Of a stretch of DNA of 13,539 nucleotides, positions 1 through 7,234 are shown in pieces. Every line of letters starts with the position of its first letter. Position 1 is the first letter of the stretch. The stretch is from CAYNYM01 sp049366815 (lineage in GTDB: Bacteria; Desulfobacterota; DSM-4660; Desulfatiglandales; HGW-15), in contig JBMNCO010000045.1 in NCBI GenBank assembly GCA_049366815.1, positions 1 to 13,539 on the forward strand. Reading direction: 5' to 3'. A program made the translations under genes and the position numbers. The notes under the pieces are model-generated. The model worked only from the letters and a program-made list of their open reading frames with translations, had not been told where the DNA came from and did not search any database.

Positions 1-55
1 GAGTGCCATCCTCACACGGTGGAAGCCGTGGGTTCAAACCCCACACCGCCCACCA
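1..55 (+). tRNA. tRNA-Val (anticodon CAC), 5' end cut off by the window edge
   Basis: The visible part starts in the D arm. The anticodon stem CCATC/GGTGG (five pairs, one of them G-T) encloses the 7-nt loop CTCACAC. This puts CAC at positions 34-36 of the tRNA, which reads the valine codon GTG. A 5-nt variable loop, a T stem GTGGG/CCCAC with loop TTCAAAC, the 3' acceptor strand ACCGCCC, a discriminator A and a genome-encoded CCA (53-55) complete it. The missing 5' acceptor strand is predicted to be GGGCGGT. An intrinsic terminator follows about 45 bp downstream, so this is the last gene of its transcript. Confidence 0.93.
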
Positions 56-100
56 TCCAAACAACAAAGAGAGCAAAGGGTAGTCAGCTCTTAGCCGGAA

Positions 101-126
101 AAGCCCTCCAGTAAGAGGGCTTTTTT
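101..126 (+). terminator. Rho-independent terminator of the tRNA-Val transcript
   Basis: A perfect 8-bp stem AAGCCCTC/GAGGGCTT with a 6-nt loop is followed directly by a run of T (six Ts after the stem's GC core). It lies just downstream of the tRNA and ahead of the MFS gene, which therefore should have its own promoter. Confidence 0.9.
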
Positions 127-400
127 AGTCCCCTTCACTCAGGTCTTCTCGGTTCGAAAATGCATAATCATCCCTGAACCCTTGAGTCTTTCATGAGACA
201 ATCACTATTTCCCCCATATCAGGATATTGACAATGAAAGCAATATGCCGGATCATACCTCTTGAGATCGCCGATTGAGGAAGACCTACGGGAAAAGAATG
301 GTACGGCAAATTCTATCTTGGACAATAGTGCGCACGGATCCATTGTGAATAGGGGTGGAATCAAGGCCAAAACCTTTAGGGTCTTTCATGGAGGTTTCAC
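127..400. other. Intergenic region between the tRNA terminator and the MFS gene
   Basis: There is no convincing gene here. A 64-codon open frame (261-455) runs into the transporter in another frame and has no ribosome binding site or family resemblance. A perfect -35-like TTGACA lies at 227-232, but no good -10 hexamer sits at 16-18 bp from it, so I do not call a promoter. The last bases hold the GGAGG ribosome binding site of the transporter (390-394). Confidence 0.6.
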
Positions 401-1633
401 GTGGCTCCTCGGGTTGTGGGTATTATCGTTGCGGGCTTTTCCACCGTTTTCGTAGCCTTTTCCATTAGATACTCGTATGGACTACTCCTGCCTGAGATGC
501 TTGCCGGCCTTGGGATTTCAAAGACCGAGGCAGGCATCATCTATTCATCTTACTATCTCACCTATACACTCTTTTCCCCCTTCCTCGGCCTGCTCGTTGA
601 CAGATCCGACGCAAGGACTATTCTCACCGTCTTCGTCGTTCTCCTAGGTATGGGCGCCTATCTGATGTCAACGGCCACCACCGTTTTCCAGGCCAGCCTC
701 TTTTTCGCCCTTGCGGGCATTGGACACTCTGCATGTTGGGCCCCCGTCGTGACGGTCGTTTTACGGTGGGTCAGTGAGAAACGGAGGGGCATCGCCCTCT
801 CACTGGTCGATCTTGGAAGTACCGCCTGCATTGCATGCTGGAGCATCATGATCCCCCTGCTCATTGGACCCTACACTTGGAGAACGGTCTGGGTGATCTT
901 GGGGCTCTCCGCCTTCCTGGCGGCAGGCATGAATTTCTTTCTCGTGAAAAGTCACCCTCCTGTGGATAAGGAACCTCCTGGATCCAAGGCGGAGCCACAG
1001 ACTCGGCTATCGATCAAGGCGGCATATATTGCTATTTTTCTAAACAAAAAATTCTATATGATCGGTCTTTCATACCTGCTGATCAGTTTTTGCATCCTCA
1101 TCCCCCTTACTTTCCTCACCGCCTATGCTACTGAAGAGTTGAGGATATCCTATCAATCCGCCGCCGCCTTGGTAGCGGTGATCGGCATTGCAGGCGCCGT
1201 CGGCAAATTGTTCCTCGGCCATCTCTCGGACACTGCGGGAAGGATCAAGGTCATGATGCTTTGCGGTGCCCTCACGGCTACCGGGGGCCTCGGTCTGTTG
1301 TTCTCTCAGACCTTTGCCATGCTTGTCCTCTTTACGACGATTTTTGGAATCGGTTATGGGACTATCTGGCCTGTTTATGCCGCTTCCGCCCGGGACCTGT
1401 TCTCGAAGGATTATTTCGGTAGTATTGTCGGCCTGTGGACGTTGTATCACGGGGTAGGCTCAGTACTTGCCCCTGTCTTCGCCGGCTGGACGATAGATGT
1501 TACAGGGGCCTATATGTGGGCATTTATACTTACGGTGATAAGCGCCGTCCTGTCATTGCTGCTTTTGTGGCCCCTTGCTGCGAGAGAGACCGCCGGGCCT
1601 TCAATGGAAACACAGACCACGGAAATACATTAG
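401..1633 (+). CDS. MFS (major facilitator superfamily) transporter
   Basis: This is a predicted inner-membrane secondary transporter of 410 aa, the normal length for a 12-helix MFS carrier. The GTG start is chosen because GGAGG lies 6 bp upstream and the first transmembrane helix begins within the first ten residues. The hallmark loop between helices 2 and 3 is seen as GLLVDRSDARTIL (about residues 63-75). Its counterpart in the second half is GHLSDTAGRIK (about 273-283). The central hydrophilic loop (about 185-205, rich in P, K and E) separates the two six-helix halves. The overall pattern resembles the oxalate/formate antiporter and monocarboxylate-carrier branch, so a small organic anion is a plausible substrate, but the substrate cannot be read from sequence. 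The gene stands alone and converges on the RdgC-like pair; the gap between them is 69 bp. Confidence 0.88.
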   Translation: MAPRVVGIIVAGFSTVFVAFSIRYSYGLLLPEMLAGLGISKTEAGIIYSSYYLTYTLFSPFLGLLVDRSDARTILTVFVVLLGMGAYLMSTATTVFQASLFFALAGIGHSACWAPVVTVVLRWVSEKRRGIALSLVDLGSTACIACWSIMIPLLIGPYTWRTVWVILGLSAFLAAGMNFFLVKSHPPVDKEPPGSKAEPQTRLSIKAAYIAIFLNKKFYMIGLSYLLISFCILIPLTFLTAYATEELRISYQSAAALVAVIGIAGAVGKLFLGHLSDTAGRIKVMMLCGALTATGGLGLLFSQTFAMLVLFTTIFGIGYGTIWPVYAASARDLFSKDYFGSIVGLWTLYHGVGSVLAPVFAGWTIDVTGAYMWAFILTVISAVLSLLLLWPLAARETAGPSMETQTTEIH

Positions 1634-1702
1634 AAGCCAACGACAAGATTCCCAACTGATGTTTACACGGAGTTCACGACAAAATCAGTTATAACGCGCC
1701 AC

Positions 1703-2224
1703 CTATTTCCCTTCTTTGATCCATTCGAGGAGAGCGGGAATTTCCTCTTTTTTCCATTCAGGAGAAATCCGTCTCTTTACAAAAGCGGCATATATGGCAT
1801 CCATGACACTCAGTGCCCGGTCAATAAGGAAATACTTCTCATAAAAAAGGCCATCGGGGTCTTCATCATCGTCCAGCATGACTTTGGGAGTCTTGAACCC
1901 CTTGAAATTCATCCATTTGGAATCCAATGAAAAAGTCCATTCACCATCTCCTATAACCAGCTTGACCATAGCCTCCGTGATCTGTTTGTTTTCCGTCAAG
2001 GCAAACCGCGCCTCCCTCAGGTGAGGGTTGTCTCCCGAACAAACGATCTTCTCGATGCCCTCATCGCTCTCAGACTCCAGGATGATCCTTCGATCAAACC
2101 AGAGTTCCACGATCTCCTCTCCAACCTCAAAACGTCCGTTTTGGGTCTCACTTTTCCACCACAGCCACAACAGAAACTCGCGCCCCAAATGTTCACTCTT
2201 CCGGACTCTGTCCATAAGTTGCAC
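1703..2224 (-). CDS. RdgC-like protein, C-terminal half encoded as a separate gene
   Basis: The product is a 173-aa soluble, acidic protein. Read after the upstream gene, it continues the RdgC fold. It opens with LGREFLLWLWWKSE (about 13-26). A stretch with alternating hydrophobic residues follows (about 75-105: ALTENKQITEAMVKLVIGDG, then W-F-L-D), and then an acidic segment rich in D and E and a helical tail. This order matches the last third of E. coli RdgC as I remember it. The GTG start is chosen because the SD-like GGAGGG, inside the last codons of the upstream gene, lies 10 bp before it. Only 2 bp separate the two genes and the frame differs, so they are probably translationally coupled. 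The known role of RdgC is binding double-stranded DNA as a ring and restraining RecA; for this protein that is inferred. It could instead be a lineage-specific partner of the first protein. Confidence 0.68.
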   Translation of the reverse strand: MQLMDRVRKSEHLGREFLLWLWWKSETQNGRFEVGEEIVELWFDRRIILESESDEGIEKIVCSGDNPHLREARFALTENKQITEAMVKLVIGDGEWTFSLDSKWMNFKGFKTPKVMLDDDEDPDGLFYEKYFLIDRALSVMDAIYAAFVKRRISPEWKKEEIPALLEWIKEGK

Positions 2225-2226
2225 GG

Positions 2227-2850
2227 TTAATCACCCTCCATTCCAACAGAATATTCCAGTTCCTCCAGCACACCTGGATCCACCTCTTCTCCTTTGAGAA
2301 TATCCGAAGCCATTGAATGGGGGAAAACCGTCATGAGATGCAGGCCGAAGCACTTCAGAAAGAATTCCGAAAATTCATCGCACAGTTTGGTGCTGGTTGC
2401 CGCGAAAATAACCAAGCCGGTCTGGACATTCCAGATCATATCGTAAATATTGGAACGCGGAATCGCCCTCTTTAAAAGCTGGATCCACACTGCTTCTTTG
2501 ATTTCCTGTCTCCGCTTTTTGGAAATGTGTTCCAGCTCTTCCGACGTCTTTATCTTTTCCTCCGCCTCCCTGCTGTATTGCCTCAGGGCCTTTGAAGGCA
2601 CGGAACGCACATCAACCCGCCACGAGAGCGCAATACAGGGCTCCTTAAAATAGTTCATGTCTCCGAATGCGCTGTCAAACATGTCCATGATACTGACCCA
2701 TCCGGTCGATCGCTCTTCATCTGAATTCTCATCGAGATTGCGGAAGGCATACCGGGAAATATTTTTCTGGAATATTTCCCTGTTTTCTTCGGAAATCCCG
2801 CCCTCCACCTTAAATCGCGTGAAGCTTCCTGTTCCATATATCAGGCTCAT
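2227..2850 (-). CDS. rdgC: Recombination-associated protein RdgC-like, N-terminal part
   Basis: The product has 207 aa, against roughly 300 in E. coli RdgC. It starts MSLIYGTGSFTRFKVEG, like the short RdgC proteins of Desulfobacterota. Its central charged helix (EAEEKIKTSEELEHISKKRR, about 95-114) leads to WIQLLKRAIPRSNIYDMIWN and GLVIFAATS. These match in order the RdgC segment where E. coli has LLPRAFSRFSQTMMWID and GLIMVDCAS. The ATG start has GAGGGA 4-5 bp upstream. The second gene, carrying the C-terminal half, follows after 2 bp. Predicted role: nucleoid-associated DNA binding that modulates RecA-dependent recombination. The family call rests on remembered motif order, not a search. No integrase, phage or recombination partner gene lies nearby. 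Confidence 0.75.
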   Translation of the reverse strand: MSLIYGTGSFTRFKVEGGISEENREIFQKNISRYAFRNLDENSDEERSTGWVSIMDMFDSAFGDMNYFKEPCIALSWRVDVRSVPSKALRQYSREAEEKIKTSEELEHISKKRRQEIKEAVWIQLLKRAIPRSNIYDMIWNVQTGLVIFAATSTKLCDEFSEFFLKCFGLHLMTVFPHSMASDILKGEEVDPGVLEELEYSVGMEGD

Positions 2851-3245
2851 TCATCCCTCATCAGTGTTCGGTGATAAACACCCCTTCAAAGCTCATTGTC
2901 AAAACACCTCGTTTTCCGGCCCGAAAAGGTCAAAATCCATTTCAGGAAATCGTCCCGCGTTCCGATCCAACGAGGTGGCTGCAGATAAAATAAATTTGGC
3001 CAGAGGAGTAGCTCTATCAGAAGCGTGAGCCGCGTGTCAACAATTGGCTATCAATCGTCTCAAAATAAGGTCTTTTCCCCGGTTAAATACTTCCATCACC
3101 TTATTGCCTTCAAATTAAAAGGGAAGGAATATGTAAATCAGGAAAGTGGATCTAGTCACAATGAGCCTTACACTCCATCTTTCAGTCGAGCATTTTCCCC
3201 TACAATTTTTCTCAACCATTCCACAAAAATAAAAAGGATTCACCC
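2851..3245. other. Intergenic region between the rdgC-like pair and a small plus-strand gene
   Basis: This is 395 bp between divergent genes, so it should hold promoters for both strands. The minus-strand ribosome binding site of the rdgC-like gene (GAGGGA) is at the left edge. AAAGGA, 7-8 bp before the ATG of the right-hand gene, is at the right edge. Open frames crossing it (2657-3028, 3025-3342) have no ribosome binding site and no recognisable content. I see no RNA gene, repeat or convincing -35/-10 pair. A short inverted repeat TTTTC/GAAAA around 2913-2929 has no T tract. Confidence 0.5.
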
Positions 3246-3569
3246 ATGCTCCGCGACAAACAAGAACTGGTTAGGGCTGAGAAGATTGAATGGCTGGCAA
3301 AGTCCATCTTCCGTGAGTTTCCTGAAGAGGTTCAGGGGCTGAAATTCCATGTCTTGGACTGCGGCTGTATCTATTATCAGAGAGTCTTCAGGGACGGCAG
3401 CCTTGATCCCAGGATATCCGTATACCGGGATGCAGGACGAGGCACATGTGATACTTGCATGCTCAAGGCCGTCCATTGGAGACAAATGGTCTGTGATATC
3501 GTTGTAGTCTACAATCTAAAATTCGAGGTTACATTCAGCGGTGACCCCACTGTTCAGGGCAAACCTTGA
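3246..3569 (+). CDS. Small hypothetical protein with paired cysteines (possible metal site)
   Basis: This is a 107-aa soluble protein that I do not recognise. The ATG is preceded by AAAGGA at good spacing. The N-terminal 30 residues are charged and helical. The middle holds C39-G-C41 followed by IYYQRVFRDG, then C68-D-T-C71, and C83 further on. The C-x-C plus C-x2-C pattern could bind zinc or another metal, though ligand spacing alone does not prove this. There is no signal peptide or membrane helix, so it is probably cytoplasmic. It stands alone, with a hairpin about 20-40 bp after its stop. The motif spacing, start signal and good length support a real gene; the function is unknown. The reverse-strand frame covering the same region (3240-3485) is judged a shadow. 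Confidence 0.7.
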   Translation: MLRDKQELVRAEKIEWLAKSIFREFPEEVQGLKFHVLDCGCIYYQRVFRDGSLDPRISVYRDAGRGTCDTCMLKAVHWRQMVCDIVVVYNLKFEVTFSGDPTVQGKP

Positions 3570-3587
3570 TTCTCCTCCCCTGCCCAC

Positions 3588-3612
3588 AAAAAACCCCCGG
3601 TCAGGACCGGGG
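3588..3612 (-). terminator. Rho-independent terminator, minus-strand orientation
   Basis: Read on the minus strand, a perfect 7-bp stem CCCCGGT/ACCGGGG with a 4-nt loop is followed by one more G and six Ts. On the plus strand the T tract is missing, so it cannot serve the small gene that ends at 3569 in the usual way. It would stop minus-strand transcripts arriving from the right, for example read-through from mgtE. No minus-strand gene ends nearby. Confidence 0.7.
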
Positions 3613-4033
3613 TAACCGCCAGATGTGCCGTTGCTCAAATTGTTTATTCCTTCCTCCGAATTGTGAGAACAATGGTCAGTGCAGCGGGCACCATAGAAGT
3701 TATCTATTTGATATAAATTTTAAAAACTATATTTTTACTATTATCTTTGTCAATCTATTTTTAGTTTATTGTATATCTTTTTAATATTTGTTTATCCTGC
3801 ATTGTTAAATCGTTTAATTATAACACATAGCAGGCCGCTTCAAGAAAACTGAGAGAGTACAGGGAAGCATGAGGAAGATGTTTCCTTTCATTTGATTCAT
3901 GCGGGCCCCTCTGCCTTGGGCACCGAATGGGCCGCAAAAACAACTCAAGTTTTTCCTCGGGATGTCGATGTGAAAAGATAGGTACAGCCATAAGTTGCTG
4001 AAGGGCAAACCTTCCGAAAAGGAGGAACCCAAA
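3613..4033. other. AT-rich intergenic region and leader of a small gene
   Basis: The stretch from about 3690 to 3835 is much richer in A and T than the rest of the window (runs such as ATATAAATTTTAAAAACTAT), which fits a promoter or a curved, protein-bound region. One loose sigma-70-like pair inside it is TTGTCA with TGTATA 17 bp later (about 3746-3774). The remainder (3835-4033) is a normal-GC leader ending in the GGAGG of the downstream gene. Open frames here on either strand (3566-3784; 3814-4128 minus) lack start signals. Confidence 0.45.
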
Positions 4034-4324
4034 ATGTTTATCGATTCACTGGCCGGTACGCCTCCACCCCCAGCCTTGGATCTAAAGGTTGAAAAGAAGG
4101 AACAGACGGATGAGCCCAGGCCCGTCAAGGAATCCCATCAGAGCCACGATTCTCAACTCGACATGGCCAAGCAGAATATTTCCAAGAAGGGTATCCCCAA
4201 GCCAAGAGAGCAGCAAAGTTGTTTCAAGGCCGAGATTTATAATCTTAGGGGCGCGCTGCCCCAGGATGTCTTCTCAGGAGATGAGGGCGCGGAACGGCAC
4301 GAATCGCTGAGTCTCTTGATCTGA
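4034..4324 (+). CDS. Small hydrophilic protein, probably disordered, function unknown
   Basis: The product has 96 aa from the ATG at 4034, chosen because AAGGAGG ends 8-9 bp upstream; an upstream in-frame TTG at 3995 has no such signal. The protein opens MFIDSLAGTPPPPALDLKVE and then has a long run dominated by K, E, Q, S, H and P (about 20-68). It ends with a short, more ordered-looking segment, KAEIYNLRGALPQDVFSG (about 65-82), and a hydrophobic tail. It has a single cysteine, no signal peptide and no membrane helix. I do not recognise a family. The strong ribosome binding site argues for a gene; the low complexity argues for caution. It converges on mgtE with 74 bp between them. Confidence 0.5.
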   Translation: MFIDSLAGTPPPPALDLKVEKKEQTDEPRPVKESHQSHDSQLDMAKQNISKKGIPKPREQQSCFKAEIYNLRGALPQDVFSGDEGAERHESLSLLI

Positions 4325-4398
4325 TCGTTTCATGCCTTTTCACTTTCATCCTATCTCATTAATTACACTATAATATTCATTTTTACAACCCCTTCCCT

Positions 4399-5766
4399 TT
4401 ATCCATAAACGTACCTCAGAAAAAGGGTAACAAGGCCGAGATAAATCAACAGGCCCAGGATATCGTTTGAGGTCGTAACAAATGGGCCGGTAGCCAGTGC
4501 GGGGTCTATATTCCACCTCTTCAAGATCAGCGGCACAGCCGCCCCGATAAATCCCGAACTCAATATGATAATCATGAGCGCCAGGGCGATCACCGAACCC
4601 AGGCGGTAGTCGTCAAGCCATATCCCTACGATTATCCCAAGGATAACGCCGCAGATCAGGCCGTTCACCATGGCCACCTTCATCTCCATGAGGAGTCTTC
4701 TGCCCGTATTCATCAGGCTTATGTCGCCGGTTGCCAGCCCGCGCACGGCAACGGTTGAGGCCTGGGTCCCCGTGTTTCCACCCATGGCCATGATGACAGG
4801 GAAAAAGAATGAGAGCGCGATCATCGTTTCCAACGAGGCCTCGAACTGGTTGATCACAACTGCGGCGACAATGCCTCCCCCCAGCCCGGCGATCAACCAG
4901 GGCAGTCGGGCCCTGGATATCTTGAGCGAGGACTCTTCGGTTATCTCCTGATGGATCACGCCCGCCATCAAGGTGATGTCCTCATCCACTTCCTCCTCGA
5001 TGACATCGATAATATCATCAAGGGTGATCCGCCCCACGAGATGGTGATATTGATCAACGACCGGGATCGTGACAAGGTCGTATTTCTTGACCAAATGGGC
5101 TACTTCCTCTTGGTCTTTGTTGACATCGACTGAAATCACCTCAGGGTTCATAACCTCCCGCACTTTCGTCTTTGGAGACACAAGGAGAAGGTCCCTCAGA
5201 GAAATGATCCCCACCAGCCTCTCAAATTCGTCGACCACATAGACATAAAAGAGATTCTGGACCTCATCCCGTTTTTCCCGGATCGTCTCGATAGCCTCAC
5301 TTACATTCGACTCGGCCTGGACGGCAACGAATTCCAGGGCCATGATACCGCCGGCCGTATCTTCGGGATAGGGCAGGAGCCTACCAAGTCTTTCGGATTT
5401 GCCGTCATCGAGGGTCTCAATGATTTCCTTGGCCCGATCGGCGGGGAGGTCTCCGACGAGGTCTGCCGCATCATCTGAATCCAGTCCGCTTACGATTTTA
5501 GTGATCGCATCATTGTCCAGATCACTCAGGATGCTTCCCTGGACAGGGGCCTCGATCTCAACGAGCACATTTCCCGCCCCTGCAGGCTCCAGTAAATCAA
5601 AAATAAATAAGCGCTCATCGGATTTGAGATGCTCGATGAGATCTGCAACATCAGCAGGGCGCATGTCTTCAATCAGCTTCTGAAGAGGCTGCCGGTTTTC
5701 AGACCTGATATAGCTTCTGACATTCTCAACAAGCTTTTCACTAATGATCCGACTGGAATTCGCCAC
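4399..5766 (-). CDS. mgtE: Magnesium transporter MgtE
   Basis: This is an inner-membrane, gated Mg2+ channel/transporter. From the GTG at 5766 it has 455 aa, typical for the family. The order is complete: an N-terminal MgtE helical superhelix domain (about 10-135), two CBS domains (about 140-265) that sense cytosolic Mg2+, the connecting plug helix, and five C-terminal transmembrane helices (about 288-455). The conserved pore segments MAMGGNTGTQAS (about 327-338) and GPFVTTSNDILG (about 427-438, with the selectivity aspartate) are intact. An in-frame ATG at 5808 would add 14 residues; I prefer the GTG because AAGGAG sits 9 bp upstream and the extra residues do not look like MgtE. The DHH phosphoesterase gene lies upstream on the same strand, so the two may share a transcript. 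No M-box riboswitch was recognised in the short gap. Confidence 0.93.
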   Translation of the reverse strand: MANSSRIISEKLVENVRSYIRSENRQPLQKLIEDMRPADVADLIEHLKSDERLFIFDLLEPAGAGNVLVEIEAPVQGSILSDLDNDAITKIVSGLDSDDAADLVGDLPADRAKEIIETLDDGKSERLGRLLPYPEDTAGGIMALEFVAVQAESNVSEAIETIREKRDEVQNLFYVYVVDEFERLVGIISLRDLLLVSPKTKVREVMNPEVISVDVNKDQEEVAHLVKKYDLVTIPVVDQYHHLVGRITLDDIIDVIEEEVDEDITLMAGVIHQEITEESSLKISRARLPWLIAGLGGGIVAAVVINQFEASLETMIALSFFFPVIMAMGGNTGTQASTVAVRGLATGDISLMNTGRRLLMEMKVAMVNGLICGVILGIIVGIWLDDYRLGSVIALALMIIILSSGFIGAAVPLILKRWNIDPALATGPFVTTSNDILGLLIYLGLVTLFLRYVYG

Positions 5767-5890
5767 CCGCTGTTTCTCCTTATTCAAAATACAAACATAC
5801 CGTGCCATCGGATCATCCCGGGTCCTGCTTGGAAAGGTCCTCGTGCACCACCTGCATTCGGGATCACCCGCCGCAATAAAACCCGACCGC

Positions 5891-6907
5891 CTACATTTCT
5901 TTGAGCTTATCCCAAACGAATTGTCTGATTTGTGAGAGGTCTTGGATATCCACGTCTATCGCCTGAAGCGGGACCTCCGCCCTCCCGGCGCTCATATGCC
6001 CTCCGGCAGAGCCTAATTGTCCAAAGAGCTTTTTGGCCATTTTCCCTGAATCGAGACGAAAACCCGCGTTTCTGAAAATGACGACAAGCCTGTGCCCATA
6101 GACACCCGAAACAATGCACCACGTCACCTCCGCCATCTTCAGAAAAAAATCCGCTATGATTACGAGGACGTCAGGATCACTCACCTTTCCCATATGGATA
6201 AAGACCCTGTCCTTGTAAAACCTTAGATTGTCAATGGCTGTCTTGAAGCTCGCCAGGGTTTTCTTGGTCATTTCGGAAAATTCTATTTTTTTGATCATAT
6301 TAAGATTGGTAAAGGGATAGAGATATCTAAATGCCTCGATATCATTGGGAAGAGACGCTCTTGCAAAATTATCCGTATCAGTCTTGATACCGTAAAACAG
6401 TGCCGTTGCCAGCCTTGGTGAGGGCCTGACCTTCGCCGTTCGGAGATACTCTGTCATTATGGTGGAATTGGCTCCGTAGGCTTCTCTGATGTCGACAAAA
6501 GATCCGACGGAAGTGGGCAAGACGGGATGATGGTCTATAATGATGTCATATCTGTATTTACTGAGTCTCTCATCGTGATGGGGTTGGGAATCCAGAATGG
6601 CCCATTTTGTGATACCGGTGCTGTCCAGTTCCCTGATATGCTTCAGGTCCACCTTGAGCAACTTTATCATAGCCAGATTATCCGCCCGTTTAATGATGTT
6701 GGTGTGATAGATATGCACCTTTTTCACTCTCCGCCAGAAAAACCGCTTGAGGGCCATGGCACTGGCCATGGCATCGGGATCAGCCTTGATGAAAACCGCA
6801 AGCACGTCATCAGGAGACACCACCTCGAGCAGCCTCTTACATTTTTCGGTCTGGGATATGGATTTCGGGAATGGACGATCCATAATCAGATGGTTTGTCT
6901 CTTTCAT
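5891..6907 (-). CDS. DHH/DHHA1-family phosphoesterase
   Basis: The 338-aa product belongs to the family that includes NrnA-type oligoribonucleases, pApA and c-di-AMP phosphodiesterases and RecJ. The core motifs appear in order: ADPDAMAS (about 42-49), AILDSQ (about 104-109), IIDHHP (about 124-129, the DHH triad) and GIKTDTDNF (about 173-181). The C-terminal DHHA1 domain follows, with GHRLVVIFRN and the substrate-binding GSAGGHMSAGR (about 299-309). The first motif lacks the usual leading histidine (K-A-D-P-D rather than H-x-x-P-D), which may be a subfamily feature. The ATG at 6907 is chosen over the GTG one codon earlier because AGAGG then has 5-bp spacing. There is no membrane segment. The likely activity is Mn2+-dependent hydrolysis of short nucleic acids or cyclic/linear dinucleotides; the substrate is not determined. 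mgtE lies downstream, 124 bp after this gene's stop. Confidence 0.88.
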   Translation of the reverse strand: MKETNHLIMDRPFPKSISQTEKCKRLLEVVSPDDVLAVFIKADPDAMASAMALKRFFWRRVKKVHIYHTNIIKRADNLAMIKLLKVDLKHIRELDSTGITKWAILDSQPHHDERLSKYRYDIIIDHHPVLPTSVGSFVDIREAYGANSTIMTEYLRTAKVRPSPRLATALFYGIKTDTDNFARASLPNDIEAFRYLYPFTNLNMIKKIEFSEMTKKTLASFKTAIDNLRFYKDRVFIHMGKVSDPDVLVIIADFFLKMAEVTWCIVSGVYGHRLVVIFRNAGFRLDSGKMAKKLFGQLGSAGGHMSAGRAEVPLQAIDVDIQDLSQIRQFVWDKLKEM

Positions 6908-7234
6908 CACAACCTCTATCCTCGGGGCATGGGTCTTCCCCTAAACATACTGGATTCTAAGGGAAAATGGGAGGTCAACCCCGGCGGGAGGGACATCGTG
7001 CATCTCTCTTTTTGTTATCACCTTATCGTACAGGCCTATAAAATTCAAAGGATTAAATCCGGGGGCTCTTCCCCATATTGACAAAATTTGGTCTCATCCT
7101 GTAGGATTCCGTTGATCGTGACACGGTCCACGCGTATCTCTTTTTCATTTCGTGCGAGATGACTCCCAGGGATCATTCATTTTGTCAATGACGGTTAAAG
7201 ACCAGCCGAAATAACAGGCAAGGAAAGGAAACCC
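6908..7234. other. Divergent intergenic region between the DHH phosphoesterase and a small plus-strand gene
   Basis: This 327-bp region has to drive both flanking genes. It holds a plausible plus-strand promoter (7078-7107) and an exact 11-bp inverted repeat, ATTGACAAAAT (7077-7087) and ATTTTGTCAAT (7179-7189). The right end carries AAAGGA ahead of the ATG at 7235. The long plus-strand frame 6527-7081 is antisense to the phosphoesterase and is not supported. Confidence 0.55.
7078..7107 (+). promoter_or_regulatory. Putative sigma-70 promoter of the small gene at 7235
   Basis: A perfect -35 TTGACA (7078-7083) is followed after 18 bp by TAGGAT (7102-7107), which matches TATAAT at four of six positions. 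Transcription would begin near 7114, giving a leader of about 120 nt. The -35 hexamer lies inside the left arm of the 11-bp inverted repeat. Confidence 0.42.

Noticed and set aside
1..55. tRNA-Val as a possible integration site for a mobile island
   Set aside because: No integrase follows it and no repeat of the tRNA 3' end was found elsewhere in the window; a normal terminator comes directly after.
1070..1450. Long minus-strand open frame inside the MFS gene
   Set aside because: Its translation is rich in charged, low-pattern sequence and it lies antisense to a clear transporter.
1654..1690. Inverted repeat AACTGAT/ATCAGTT between the convergent MFS and rdgC-like genes
   Set aside because: A 7-bp stem with a 23-nt loop and no T tract is too weak for a terminator call.
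2976..3036. tRNA-like fragment between the rdgC-like pair and the small gene
   Set aside because: Some stem-like words are present, but no acceptor stem, anticodon loop or T arm can be assembled.
3814..4128. Minus-strand open frame of 104 codons
   Set aside because: No ribosome binding site or family pattern, and it overlaps the better-supported plus-strand gene.
6527..7081. Plus-strand open frame of 184 codons
   Set aside because: Mostly antisense to the DHH phosphoesterase, whose motifs are unmistakable.
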